A DNA stretch of 64,000 nt from Psychrobacter sp. LV10R520-6 (GCF_900182925.1 NZ_LT900024.1:2046001-2110000); one strand, 5' to 3'; positions 9,722 through 18,857 are shown, counted from the stretch's first letter. The notes: a model not told the origin generated them from the sequence alone. Program-made: numbers and translations.

Positions 9722-11632
9722 ATGTTCGCTGCCGCTGCCGGCTCACCAAATTTAATGTTACAAGCTACGATCTTTTTGGGTGCGGCGCTGCTCTTTGTAC
9801 CACTGGGTAAACGCTTCGGTATTGCTACGGTTCTAGGCTATCTAATAACAGGACTAATCTTAGGTCCAAGTGCGCTAGATGTGGCAGGCGATGCCGAAAG
9901 CTTGCTACACTTTTCTGAGTTTGGTGTGGTGATGCTACTGTTCATCATTGGGCTTGAGCTCCAGCCTTCGCGCTTATGGGCACTGCGCCGTTCGATATTT
10001 GTACTGGGTGGCTTGCAAGTGGGTCTCACTGGCACGCTGTTAATGGGGATTTTATATCAGTTTTTCTCCCTACATTTAGATACGGCCTTTATCGTCGGGT
10101 TTGGCTTAGCGCTCTCCTCCACCGCTTTTGTTCTGCAAATTCTTAACGAAAAACAGCAGCTATCCAGCACGCACGGTCGCGAAGCGTTTACCATTCTATT
10201 ATTTCAAGATATCGCCGTTATTCCTCTATTAGCCGTCATTCCATTTTTATCTGGGGTGCGCGAACAAAGCTACGATTTAATTTATTTTGGCAAGGTTTTT
10301 GCTGTTTTTGCAGGTTTAATTTTTGCCAGCCGCTATGTTGTCCGGCCATTTTTTAAGTTTGTCGCCTCAAGTGGGGCAACAGAATTGCTAACCGCTGTGG
10401 CATTATTTATTGTCATGGGCGTGTCTATCTTAATGGAACAGATTGGTCTGTCGATGGCATTAGGGGCGTTTTTGACCGGCGTATTGCTTGCTGACTCAGA
10501 GTATCGTCATGAGCTAGAGGCCAGTATTGAACCCTTTAAAGGGTTACTATTGGGACTGTTTTTTATGTCGGTAGGTATGCTTACCGATGTCAAACTTATT
10601 ATAGCGCAGCCACTATTTATTATAGGCTGTGCAGTGGCCTTGATGTTTATCAAGTTTGCCGTAATTACTGCCATTGCCAAAGTCTCAGGCAATCGTTGGC
10701 CGACCAGTATTCGGTTGGGGGTCACTTTAGCCCAAGGCGGCGAGTTTGCATTTGTGTTGTTCAGTGTGGCCACCGTGCAAAATGTCTTGCGCCCTGATCT
10801 AGCAAATATGCTCACGCTTATTGTGACCATTTCTATGGCGCTGACACCAGTGGCCTTTTTGTTGTTAGAAAAAGTGGGTGAGCCTTTTTTTGCTAAAGGT
10901 AAACCCAGTCCTGAATATGATACGATTCCTGATCATGAGCATCCGGTAATTATTGCTGGTTTTGGGCGGGTTGGACAGATTATTGGCCGCGTACTACGGA
11001 TGCACAATATCGAATTTACCGCTATTGAACGCTCTGCGAATCGAGTTGATTTTGTCCGTAAGTTTGGTAACCAAGTTTATTATGGTGACCCAAAAAACCC
11101 TGAAATCTTACGGGCAGCGGGTATCAGTAAAGCTCGAATATTTATCATCGCGGTTGATGATTTAGAGCGTTCTATTACTACGGCTGAGTACCTCCGTAAA
11201 AACTATCCTGATTTGATCGTGCTGGCACGCGCCCGGGATCGTCAACATTATTATCGGCTACGTGAGGTCGGTGTTCGCCATATTTGGCGTGAGACTTATT
11301 TATCATCTTTAGATATGTCACGTGAGTCATTACAGCTATTAGGTATCTCGCCTGAAAGAGCCCATGAAACCATTCAAACGTTCCGTGACTATGACGATGA
11401 CTTGATTGAGCGCCAACAAGCCATCTATGATGATGAAGCGCGAATGATTGAATCCGCGCAGTCAGCAATGGCAGAGCTCGAAAGTTTATTTGATGAGGAT
11501 ATCGATAAAGCGCGTAAGATGGATTTGAGCGATTTTTATGCGGTACTAAAAAACCAAGCAACACCCGTTGAAGATACGCCAAATGGCAGTACAAAAAACG
11601 ATAATATTCCTGACCCTGGCCCTAAAAATTAA
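9722..11632 (+). CDS. KefB/KefC-like monovalent cation:proton antiporter (CPA2)
   Basis: A 636-residue inner-membrane antiporter. About twelve hydrophobic helices fill residues 10-380 (for example A-L-S-S-T-A-F-V-L-Q, and G-A-F-L-T-G-V-L-L-A-D-S). An RCK_N/TrkA-N Rossmann domain starts near 400 with V-I-I-A-G-F-G-R-V-G-Q-I. A charged C-terminal tail follows. Members exchange K+ or Na+ for protons, and KefB/C types are gated by glutathione adducts. No KefG/KefF partner is adjacent, so glutathione gating is uncertain, although gshB is encoded elsewhere in the window. GAGG at 9711-9714 sits seven bases before the ATG. Its stop overlaps by four bases the stop of the convergent next gene. Confidence 0.92.
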   Translation: MFAAAAGSPNLMLQATIFLGAALLFVPLGKRFGIATVLGYLITGLILGPSALDVAGDAESLLHFSEFGVVMLLFIIGLELQPSRLWALRRSIFVLGGLQVGLTGTLLMGILYQFFSLHLDTAFIVGFGLALSSTAFVLQILNEKQQLSSTHGREAFTILLFQDIAVIPLLAVIPFLSGVREQSYDLIYFGKVFAVFAGLIFASRYVVRPFFKFVASSGATELLTAVALFIVMGVSILMEQIGLSMALGAFLTGVLLADSEYRHELEASIEPFKGLLLGLFFMSVGMLTDVKLIIAQPLFIIGCAVALMFIKFAVITAIAKVSGNRWPTSIRLGVTLAQGGEFAFVLFSVATVQNVLRPDLANMLTLIVTISMALTPVAFLLLEKVGEPFFAKGKPSPEYDTIPDHEHPVIIAGFGRVGQIIGRVLRMHNIEFTAIERSANRVDFVRKFGNQVYYGDPKNPEILRAAGISKARIFIIAVDDLERSITTAEYLRKNYPDLIVLARARDRQHYYRLREVGVRHIWRETYLSSLDMSRESLQLLGISPERAHETIQTFRDYDDDLIERQQAIYDDEARMIESAQSAMAELESLFDEDIDKARKMDLSDFYAVLKNQATPVEDTPNGSTKNDNIPDPGPKN

Positions 11633-12558
11633 TCGTCAACGCAGTATGCAGGTGCTTGTTTTTTATTAAGCGAGCTCGTACAGCGCCAGCTATTATCATC
11701 AACATTGTGATAAAACATCAAGGTCTGCCCATTCAGATAGCGCGTTGGGAATTTGACGTCTTGAATGGTAGCCAATATTGCACAGTCTGTTTCAGGCGCG
11801 CCAGCTGCTTGGGTAGTAATTTGGATACGCACCTGCTGCTCATCGATATTCAGTGGTAAGTCAACAGGACACTGCCCTGTCTGCTGGTAGACTATTGCTA
11901 CCTTGTTTTGCGTGGTTTTGGCGATGTCATAAGTATTGAATAGCACCTCATTCTCTTTTGGTTTAGCTATAATGGGTAAAAACTGTACGTTGATTACCAT
12001 AAGCGTGAAGGCAAAAAACCCAAAACCCAGTCCTAAGCCATACAAACTAACCCCACCTTCCCGTTTTAGGTGCGCTTTTTGCGCCGCTTCATCGCGTGGA
12101 TGATCATCAATAGCATCCGCAATTTCACGCCGCGCCATACGGTAATAATAAGCATCGGTCCAGCGCGCCACCATGAACGACCAGAACAACCAAATAACCG
12201 CTGCAATACCTATTCGCGTTACCATCTGATAAGTATCAGGAATATACGACATTGCTGCAAACTCAAAAAACACCAACACAAGGGTAATGTTCAGCTGAAT
12301 AAACGACCAACCAGCAACGCTATAAACAAGCGCATCCATGTAACGTTTACGATATAGCAGCCAAGGAAAGGTAATAAAAAACGCCGCCCAATGCCATTTT
12401 GGGGATAGGTATCCTTGCTTATCAAACTGCTCAAAGCGCTTGAGATAATAACTCTGCGTGCGATGGCCAATAAACCATTGGTCTAACTTTTTGCGCCTAG
12501 CAGGCGTTAGCCGTTCTTGATAAAACGGTGGCGGCGAGTCCGTCTCAATAAATAACAT
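11629..12558 (-). CDS. DUF2628-type membrane protein with pilin-like C-terminal domain
   Basis: A 309-residue protein from the ATG at 12558; a TTG at 12579 is in frame but lacks a ribosome site. The N-terminal part resembles DUF2628 proteins: a soluble lead with L-S-P-K-W-H-W-A-A-F-F, then four hydrophobic segments up to about residue 205. The remaining 100 residues should be outside the inner membrane. They end W-R-C-T-S-S-L followed by A-P-A-Y-C, spaced like the C-terminal disulphide loop of type IV pilins. Two earlier cysteines (G-Q-C-P and T-D-C-A) may form a second bond. The pilin resemblance is my reading of the pattern, not a search result. Function is unknown. Its stop overlaps that of the antiporter gene. 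Confidence 0.75.
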   Translation of the reverse strand: MLFIETDSPPPFYQERLTPARRKKLDQWFIGHRTQSYYLKRFEQFDKQGYLSPKWHWAAFFITFPWLLYRKRYMDALVYSVAGWSFIQLNITLVLVFFEFAAMSYIPDTYQMVTRIGIAAVIWLFWSFMVARWTDAYYYRMARREIADAIDDHPRDEAAQKAHLKREGGVSLYGLGLGFGFFAFTLMVINVQFLPIIAKPKENEVLFNTYDIAKTTQNKVAIVYQQTGQCPVDLPLNIDEQQVRIQITTQAAGAPETDCAILATIQDVKFPTRYLNGQTLMFYHNVDDNSWRCTSSLNKKQAPAYCVDD

Positions 12559-12786
12559 GGCAGTAGGCTCTATGGACAATTAAAATTTTGATAAACGATT
12601 AATAATAAATAGCATTAAACGGTTATCACAGCACGTTATTTAGACTAAATTATTTTCATGATACTTACACATTTATGTTTAAACATTAGTATAAGCTTAT
12701 GCAAAAATCAATCATAGATAACTTATGCGCCTATCGCCACATCTTTCACAAACAAAGGCTGATAACGATAAGCAGACGAGGATTCG

Positions 12787-12888
12787 ATGTCTAAGCTAAA
12801 ACGTAACCTATTAATAGCTACCCTAGCTACTATTATCCTCTGTACTCTAGCGTTGATCGCTATTGTTACTCATGTCGGCTCAATATGA
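12787..12888 (+). CDS. Candidate 33-residue single-span membrane protein
   Basis: A short frame that starts M-S-K-L-K-R-N and continues with an unbroken hydrophobic helix of about 22 residues rich in Leu, Ile, Ala and Thr, ending H-V-G-S-I. GAGG at 12778-12781 sits five bases before the ATG, a well-placed ribosome site. The basic N-terminus and single helix suggest an inner-membrane small protein with its N-terminus inside. It lies alone in a 590-base gap between divergent genes. No family is recognised. Chance cannot be excluded at this length, but the ribosome site plus the membrane helix make it plausible. Confidence 0.5.
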   Translation: MSKLKRNLLIATLATIILCTLALIAIVTHVGSI

Positions 12889-12964
12889 CCACAGTCGTTC
12901 TAGACGCCAATAATGCCAAAAACATAAAGGTGCCTATGAGCGATATAATCACAGCAGGCTTAAC

Positions 12965-12999
12965 ATTATGTGATATCAAATAATGTAATATCACATAAT
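12965..12999. repeat. Perfect 12-bp inverted repeat upstream of trmB
   Basis: ATTATGTGATAT (12965-12976) and ATATCACATAAT (12988-12999) are exact complements around an 11-base spacer. There is no T-run after it, so it is not a typical terminator. It lies about 80 bases before the trmB promoter and could be an operator, or a hairpin ending the small upstream frame. Confidence 0.75.
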
Positions 13000-13077
13000 T
13001 AAGATTATCTCCACTCACCCTTAAACGATATAGTGAACCCAAAACTCTAACTTAACCTTATGTTAGGTGATTGCACG

Positions 13078-13106
13078 TTCACACTGGTATAAAATTAACA
13101 TATAAT
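13078..13106 (+). promoter_or_regulatory. Sigma-70 promoter for trmB
   Basis: TTCACA at 13078-13083 (one mismatch from TTGACA), a 17-base spacer, and a perfect TATAAT at 13101-13106. Transcription would start near 13113, about 33 bases before the trmB ATG. Confidence 0.75.
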
Positions 13107-13145
13107 ACGCTCATATTCCTCACTTTATGAAACCCTAGTAATCTT

Positions 13146-13991
13146 ATGAGTCAACATCCTGATAGCAACGATAACGTCGATACTGCGGACGACCAAACGC
13201 TTAGCGCATCTAATGCTAATACTACAGATATAAATATGGAGGCTGGTACTGTTGCCAGTACTGTAACTGGAATTGACCCTAGTAAGCGTATCCGCATCGT
13301 CAATACCTTTATGAAACGGCGTACGCATATGAATAAAAATGCCGAGCAAGCACTGACTGATCCAGAATTTGCCCAGTATTTGGTTAATAATAGCTCCGGC
13401 GATGGCAATCTTGATGAGATTCATGATCTACGGGCGCTGTTCGCGGATACGCCCAATGGGTGCGATGCACCGCTTACCCTAGAGATAGGTTTCGGGCTTG
13501 GTGACTCGTTTATAGAAATGGCGGCGGCTGACCCAGCACGCAACTTCGTAGGTGTCGAAGTGCATGAGCCGGGTATTGGTAAATGCGCCTATATGGCGGG
13601 CACACAAAATCTGACTAATATAAAAATCATTAACGGGGATGCCATTCAACTGCTCAAGCAGCTACCAGAAAACCATATTGACCGCATCCAACTCTACTTC
13701 CCTGATCCGTGGCAAAAAAAGCGTCATTATAAACGCCGTTTTGTCAGTCCGGAGCGCATGGCAATCCTTACTCGCAGCCTCAAACAAGGTGGCTGGTTCC
13801 ATACCGCAACTGATTGGGAGCATTATGCCTTTTGGATGGTCGAAGTGTTAGACGACCTCTCAGGGCTGAGCAATCAAGCTGGCAGTGGCAACTTTACCCC
13901 GCGTCCTGACTTTCGTTCCATGACCAAATTTGAGCGTCGTGGCTTGGAGCGTGGTCATGGTGTCTGGGATTTAATCTATACCAAAGACTAA
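13146..13991 (+). CDS. trmB: tRNA (guanine-N7-)-methyltransferase
   Basis: A 281-residue SAM-dependent enzyme that makes m7G46 in the variable loop of tRNA. The SAM site [10 protein letters not shown] lies near residue 117. The family motif [14 protein letters not shown] sits near 185-198, and the C-terminal T-D-W-E-H-Y is also present. The protein is about 40 residues longer than E. coli TrmB. The excess is an acidic, Asp/Thr/Asn-rich N-terminal region (about residues 1-45). A clear promoter precedes it and a hairpin terminator follows, so it is probably monocistronic. Confidence 0.95.
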   Translation: MSQHPDSNDNVDTADDQTLSASNANTTDINMEAGTVASTVTGIDPSKRIRIVNTFMKRRTHMNKNAEQALTDPEFAQYLVNNSSGDGNLDEIHDLRALFADTPNGCDAPLTLEIGFGLGDSFIEMAAADPARNFVGVEVHEPGIGKCAYMAGTQNLTNIKIINGDAIQLLKQLPENHIDRIQLYFPDPWQKKRHYKRRFVSPERMAILTRSLKQGGWFHTATDWEHYAFWMVEVLDDLSGLSNQAGSGNFTPRPDFRSMTKFERRGLERGHGVWDLIYTKD

Positions 13992-14026
13992 AGCTTATAT
14001 TTTGACTCTCGATAATACTTAAACAT

Positions 14027-14055
14027 AGCGGCCGATAGTTCAGCCGCTTTTTTAT
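14027..14055 (+). terminator. Terminator after trmB
   Basis: AGCGGC (14027-14032) and GCCGCT (14043-14048) form a GC-rich stem with a ten-base loop, followed by TTTTTTA. It lies 36 bases after the trmB stop. Confidence 0.75.
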
Positions 14056-14367
14056 GCCTCGTATTTTCTTAACGATTATTTTATTGCACTTACCGACTCA
14101 TTATTGACTGATTAGCACATACAGATCACTTGCTATTTTTAGTAAACACCACAACCATAGGAGCCAGTCGCTACCTCAACGGGTTTAGTAATATTTTTTA
14201 CTAAAACTAAAAAGCTGATAAGTTGTGAAACATGGCTACTGCTTCATATTTCACTGAAAAATACTCTTAAGGTGGACGCGAAATCAACCTTATACATGGC
14301 TTCGACCATTTTACTCATTTACGCAAACGTTGGTAATATAAGGGATGCATGAGTTCTCCCCATAAAC

Positions 14368-14388
14368 TGTGGATAACACTGTGGATAA
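14368..14388. promoter_or_regulatory. Two tandem perfect DnaA boxes
   Basis: TGTGGATAA occurs at 14368-14376 and again at 14380-14388, both in the same orientation. The complement TTATCCACA is the strongest DnaA-binding sequence. A third site, TGTGGACAA at 14587-14595, differs by one base. An AT-rich run lies between them. Confidence 0.6.
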
Positions 14389-14749
14389 GTCGGGGCTTGA
14401 CACGCATCTGCCTTGATAACTTAAAGGTTAAGGTAAAATCGGTTACTTTTTATACAATAATTAATAGCAATTGAATCAATTACTTATGTCACAATCATAA
14501 ACATAATAATTTATTTTTAATTTTTTAAAAAAAATTTTTAAGGATGGGGATGTTTCACAACTGGCAAATAAAGACTATTTATTTTCTGTGGACAACTCAT
14601 AATCTTATTGACAAATAGCTTTAATAGCTGTTCCAAAACAGCAGGATAAAAATAAACTCTTTAGGCCTTCCTCTGCCCCAACAACTAGATTGCATGCGAC
14701 AATCGTTGTCGCTTAGCATACGCTTACCCCTAACCTTGTCCTTGGTTTT

Positions 14750-14758
14750 TGCTATAAT
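14750..14758 (+). promoter_or_regulatory. Extended -10 promoter, probably for recA
   Basis: TGCTATAAT at 14750-14758 combines TG with a perfect TATAAT. The -35 region is poor. It would give recA a leader of about 330 bases that includes the palindrome at 14953-14985. Another promoter nearer the gene is possible. Confidence 0.5.
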
Positions 14759-14952
14759 TACCTCATCTAATTAAATAGAGGCTAGCGGATAAAATCTCTA
14801 TTAACTCACTAAAAAAACTATCGTAATGCAATATTATTCCGAACTTTATTTTACTCCTCTTATCATTTAATTTTACTGTATAGTAGAATCACCTACTCGG
14901 TATAACCTGTTAAAACACTTATGCCACAACTTACCTCATAGCTTCTTAATTA

Positions 14953-14985
14953 CTGTTTTTACCTTATACTTTAAGGTAGAAACAG
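14953..14985. repeat. 14-bp imperfect palindrome upstream of recA
   Basis: CTGTTTTTACCTTA (14953-14966) and TAAGGTAGAAACAG (14972-14985) pair at 13 of 14 positions around a five-base spacer. No T-run follows. It may be an operator for the recA DNA-damage response, or a leader hairpin. Confidence 0.7.
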
Positions 14986-15093
14986 CCGAAGATAATTACC
15001 CTTTAATAGGTACTATGTAATAAGCCTTATTCAATACGAAGGTTATTATAGATTTATATTTGCAAATGACTCATTGATGACAAGGATTCCATT

Positions 15094-16170
15094 ATGGACG
15101 ACAACAAGGCCAAAGCACTCAAAGCGGCACTCGGTCAAATCGAAAAGCAGTTTGGCAAAAACACTATCATGCACCTAGGCGATGATGCGACCGCGCTTGA
15201 TGTAGATGTGGTCTCAACCGGCTCACTTGGCTTAGATATCGCGCTCGGTGTTGGCGGCTTACCTAAAGGTCGTATTGTTGAGATTTATGGCCCTGAAAGC
15301 TCAGGGAAAACCACCATGACCTTACAGGCGATTGCAGAATGCCAAAAGCAAGGTGGCACCTGTGCCTTTATCGATGCGGAGCATGCGCTAGACCCTGTCT
15401 ACGCTCGTGCTCTTGGGGTACAGACCGATGACCTATTGGTCTCCCAGCCTGATAATGGTGAGCAAGCGCTTGAGATTACCGACATGTTGGTACGTTCGGG
15501 CGCTATCGACATGGTTGTGATTGACTCAGTGGCGGCCTTAACCCCGCGCGCCGAAATTGAGGGTGAGATGGGCGACTCGCACATGGGTCTACAAGCACGT
15601 TTGATGAGCCAAGCCCTTCGTAAAATAACGGGTAACGCCAAGCGCTCTAATTGTATGGTGGTATTTATTAACCAAATCCGTATGAAAATTGGCGTCATGT
15701 TTGGTAGTCCAGAGACCACCACCGGTGGTAATGCACTGAAGTTCTACGCTTCTATACGCATGGATATTCGCCGTATTGGTGCTATCAAAAATGGTGATGA
15801 AATCATCGGCAACCAAACCCGTGTTAAAGTCATCAAAAACAAAATGGCAGCCCCATTCCGTCAAGCAGAATTTGAAATCACTTATGGCCAGGGTACCAAT
15901 CATTTAGCCGAAGTCATTGATTTAGGTGTCGAAGTTGGCGCAGTGGGTAAAGCCGGATCATGGTATAGCTATGGCGATGAAAAAATCGGCCAAGGTAAAG
16001 CCAATTCAGTGATATTTTTAAAAGAGAATCCTGAAATTGCGCAAGCAATTGAAGCTACTATTCGCGCTGAAAAACTGGGTGTGCTTAATGATAGCAAAGA
16101 ACCAGAAGCAGCTAAGACTAATAAGGAATTAAAAGCTGATAAAGAGTTAGAAGCAGCACCGGTACAATAA
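15094..16170 (+). CDS. recA: RecA recombinase
   Basis: A 358-residue ATP-dependent strand-exchange protein. It forms filaments on single-stranded DNA, drives homologous recombination and activates DNA-damage regulators. Walker A is G-P-E-S-S-G-K-T near residues 69-76. Walker B sits in V-V-I-D-S-V-A-A-L, and the DNA-binding loop region contains [17 protein letters not shown]. The C-terminal tail is Lys/Glu-rich and acidic, as is usual. AAGGA at 15082-15086 sits seven bases before the ATG. recX follows after 41 bases without a terminator, so the two form a unit. Confidence 0.98.
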   Translation: MDDNKAKALKAALGQIEKQFGKNTIMHLGDDATALDVDVVSTGSLGLDIALGVGGLPKGRIVEIYGPESSGKTTMTLQAIAECQKQGGTCAFIDAEHALDPVYARALGVQTDDLLVSQPDNGEQALEITDMLVRSGAIDMVVIDSVAALTPRAEIEGEMGDSHMGLQARLMSQALRKITGNAKRSNCMVVFINQIRMKIGVMFGSPETTTGGNALKFYASIRMDIRRIGAIKNGDEIIGNQTRVKVIKNKMAAPFRQAEFEITYGQGTNHLAEVIDLGVEVGAVGKAGSWYSYGDEKIGQGKANSVIFLKENPEIAQAIEATIRAEKLGVLNDSKEPEAAKTNKELKADKELEAAPVQ

Positions 16171-16211
16171 CTATTTACCATCTACCCTTTATTGACTATT
16201 GATTGACTGTT

Positions 16212-17309
16212 ATGAAGATTAAAACATTAGCCGAAATCCTAGCCGAGTCAGATTCTGACTCGGCTAGCTCGTCTGATTCCAAACAAAAAAGCTCAAAGCT
16301 AAAAAAATCCTCCAAAGCTACTAACTACGCGAATAAAATCCCTACCCAATCAAATATAGAATATCTAGATTCCAAACGACATCGCTCTTCTAAAGCTACT
16401 GATATTGATGATTCTTCTACGTATGAGTCTTTTACCTCTCATGACTCTTCTACTACCCCTTCTTCAGCTGAACCTTCTACGGAAAAAGCTAAAAAACGCA
16501 AAAAACGGTTTCACCCCGCAGCTAATTTTACCCCTGAGCCTATTGACGCCTCTACCTATCAATCCCCTGAGCCACAAAGTATTAAAGAGATGCTGGCTGA
16601 GGTAAAACATGAGGTTAATGAAGAACAAGATCAAGATAATGCCAGTGCTACCAGTGCTACGATGACATTATTAGAGTCAAATTCTGCAACGTCCTCAGAC
16701 AATGAGACTGACAACCTACCCTCCGCGCTGAAAGCTTACCTGCGTACTCCCGAACAACGGCAGGCGGAAGTAGATGCTATCAAAGCCGAAAGCCGTTTGC
16801 GTTGGCTGGCATTTTATTATTTATCACGGCGTGAATATGGTAAGGCTGAGCTTAAGCAGAAGCTGCTCGATAAAGAACAAGATCCCGACAAGATTGACGC
16901 GTTGCTGGAGGAATTTGAGAGTAAGGGTTATCAAAGTGATTACCGTACCACTCTAATGCTAATACGTGAGAGCATTCGCAAAGGTCGGGGACGAGGTCGT
17001 ATTAAGCAGGAGTTTTATCGTAAAAAAATAGCCATGCCCAGCAATATTGATGATCTGATTGACATGGCCAATTCAGAATCCGATGAGTTTAGCGAGTTTG
17101 TGGATGACAACAGCGATAGCTTAGTGGAAGGTGTGGATTGGCTTAAACTGGCAGTTAGTGCTCGTATTAAAAAATATGGTGACGACATCCCTACTGAACA
17201 GAAAGAAAAAGCTAAGCAACTACGGTTCTTACAATATCGCGGCTTCAATACTGATATTTGCTTTCAAGCGCTCAACTATACATTAGATAACTTAGATGAG
17301 CGATTTTAA
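16212..17309 (+). CDS. recX: RecX family regulator with long disordered N-terminus
   Basis: RecX inhibits RecA filament extension. The frame opens at a TTG (16203), but the ATG at 16212 is preferred, giving 365 residues, more than twice the usual 150-200. The RecX three-helix repeats occupy roughly residues 190-365 (L-R-W-L-A-F-Y-Y-L-S-R-R-E-Y-G near 197). The first 170 residues are a low-complexity Ser/Thr/Lys/Glu region without predicted fold. A 13-bp hairpin is coded right at the beginning. The gene follows recA closely, the classic arrangement that keeps RecX below RecA. Confidence 0.88.
   Translation: MKIKTLAEILAESDSDSASSSDSKQKSSKLKKSSKATNYANKIPTQSNIEYLDSKRHRSSKATDIDDSSTYESFTSHDSSTTPSSAEPSTEKAKKRKKRFHPAANFTPEPIDASTYQSPEPQSIKEMLAEVKHEVNEEQDQDNASATSATMTLLESNSATSSDNETDNLPSALKAYLRTPEQRQAEVDAIKAESRLRWLAFYYLSRREYGKAELKQKLLDKEQDPDKIDALLEEFESKGYQSDYRTTLMLIRESIRKGRGRGRIKQEFYRKKIAMPSNIDDLIDMANSESDEFSEFVDDNSDSLVEGVDWLKLAVSARIKKYGDDIPTEQKEKAKQLRFLQYRGFNTDICFQALNYTLDNLDERF
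16239..16267 (+). promoter_or_regulatory. Strong hairpin inside the start of recX
   Basis: A perfect 13-bp inverted repeat (CTAGCCGAGTCAG at 16239-16251, its complement at 16255-16267) with a three-base loop begins 27 bases after the recX ATG. It encodes A-E-S-D-S-D-S-A. No T-run follows. It could slow ribosomes or polymerase and so limit recX relative to recA. Confidence 0.65.
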
Positions 17310-17356
17310 CTTAAATTCCTATAATTTTTGCAAAAGCTATCATATATTGATAGCAA

Positions 17357-18814
17357 TTAATAATAACCGAGCAGCTTCCACCAAATCAATCCGGCTCCTA
17401 TCCAAACGACTAAATTGACCACACTCATTATCGCTCCAATACCCCACCACTCCCCCAACGTTACATAGCCTGAGTTAAAAATAACTGGCGCGGTACCGGT
17501 CGCATAATGGGTTAAAGTCATCATAATATTACCTGCCGCCGCTAGTATCAGCGCATACAACATCGGCGGCGCACCTAAGGTTAAACCTACGGCATAAAAA
17601 GCGGCAAACAAAGCGGTAATATGCGCGGTGGTACTGGCAAAAAAGTAATGGATATATAAATAGACCAAGGTCAAAATGACTACTGCACCTACCCAACCGA
17701 CACCAGTCATACCAATCATAGTTTCAATGTTACCTGAGAACCAGCTGATCAAGCCCAGTTTATTGAGATAAGACGCCATCATAATCAGCGCACCGAACCA
17801 AATAATGGTATCCCATGCCGATTTTTCTTTGAGTATGTCATCCCAAGTCAGCACACCCGTTAATATCAACGTGGTCAAACCAATGAAAGCCGTCGTAGTG
17901 GCATCAACGCTAAATGCGTCGCCAAAGATAAGCGCAGGAATATTTGCCCACAGTAGCAACATCAGGGCAAAGACGCCAAGCATGATTTTTTCTTGAGTAC
18001 TGATCTGCCCCATTTCCACTAAGTTGTCTTTAGCGAAATTTTTCGCATCGGGTGTCACCTTTACGTCAGGTGGGTAAATCATATAGATAACCAGCGGCAT
18101 TAATATCAGACAGAGCATTCCCGGTAAAAACATTGCCACGGCCCACGTCGTCCACGATAATTGAAGGTCACCACCGGTCGCCTTATTGATTAAATCAACC
18201 ACTAATGGATTGGGTGCAGTGGCGGTAATAAACATGCCTGAGGTAATCGGATTGGCGTGATAGTTGACCATCGCTAGATAACGACCTATCTTTTTTTGCG
18301 TGCCTTCTTCCGGCGTTGAATGAAAGCTTTGGGCAATGGACTTCATAATGGGGTGAATAATACCCCCGCCACGAGCAGTATTAGAAGGCGTAATAGGCGC
18401 AATCATCAGCTCCGCTGCGGCTAATGAATAAGCAACGCCAATGGTTTTTTTGCCAAAAATAGAGATGAAATAATAAGCAATACGGCGACCCAAACCGGTT
18501 TTTATCAAGCCCCGTGAAATCATTATCGCGATACCAATGAGCCAAATCAGTGGGCTTGAATAGCTTGATAGCGCATCATTTATGGCTTCTCTGGGACTCT
18601 CGTTAGTGACTCCTGTGAGCGCTACTAACGTCACCGCAATAATGGCAAGCGCGCCAATTGGCAACACTTTACCGATAATGGCAACAATGGTCGCGATAAA
18701 TAAGGCTAGCATATGCCACGCGTCGGGCGTGACGCCTTCAGGTACAGGAATGACAAACCAGATAATCAAACCAACTAAGACAGCGATAGCAGCAGGGATA
18801 GGCTTGAATGGCAT
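17357..18814 (-). CDS. DASS/SLC13-family anion:sodium symporter
   Basis: A 485-residue inner-membrane protein with about 12-14 helices. The two substrate and sodium-binding loops of the divalent anion:Na+ symporter family are present: A-P-I-T-P-S-N-T-A-R-G-G in the first half and an A-N/S-P-type loop near F-I-T-A-T-A-P-N-P-L. It probably imports dicarboxylates such as succinate, malate or 2-oxoglutarate, or exchanges them. The exact substrate cannot be read from sequence. The frame begins at TTG 18823, but ATG 18814 with AAGGA ten bases upstream is chosen. No regulator is adjacent. Confidence 0.9.
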   Translation of the reverse strand: MPFKPIPAAIAVLVGLIIWFVIPVPEGVTPDAWHMLALFIATIVAIIGKVLPIGALAIIAVTLVALTGVTNESPREAINDALSSYSSPLIWLIGIAIMISRGLIKTGLGRRIAYYFISIFGKKTIGVAYSLAAAELMIAPITPSNTARGGGIIHPIMKSIAQSFHSTPEEGTQKKIGRYLAMVNYHANPITSGMFITATAPNPLVVDLINKATGGDLQLSWTTWAVAMFLPGMLCLILMPLVIYMIYPPDVKVTPDAKNFAKDNLVEMGQISTQEKIMLGVFALMLLLWANIPALIFGDAFSVDATTTAFIGLTTLILTGVLTWDDILKEKSAWDTIIWFGALIMMASYLNKLGLISWFSGNIETMIGMTGVGWVGAVVILTLVYLYIHYFFASTTAHITALFAAFYAVGLTLGAPPMLYALILAAAGNIMMTLTHYATGTAPVIFNSGYVTLGEWWGIGAIMSVVNLVVWIGAGLIWWKLLGYY

Positions 18815-18857
18815 GAGCGACAAATCCTTATAAAATGTTTATATCATATAATGAAAA

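Larger units (their letters stand above)
13992..15093. other. 1.1-kb gene-free region between trmB and recA
   Basis: The longest gene-free stretch in the window. It holds the trmB terminator, two tandem DnaA boxes, an AT-rich run around 14505-14541, a near-consensus third DnaA box, the recA promoter, and a 33-base palindrome. A 12-base inverted pair, GTTGTGAAACAT (14222-14233) and ATGTTTCACAAC (14550-14561), brackets the DnaA-box part. No coding frame with a ribosome site was found. Confidence 0.7.

Noticed and set aside
12961..13010. A dif recombination site
   Set aside because: The inverted repeat has similar words (ATTATGT) but does not match the two XerC/XerD half-sites with a six-base centre.
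14340..14600. A second or main chromosomal origin
   Set aside because: DnaA boxes and AT-rich DNA fit, but no dnaA, dnaN, rpmH or gidA is nearby. Genes on both sides point towards the region, the reverse of what an origin shows.
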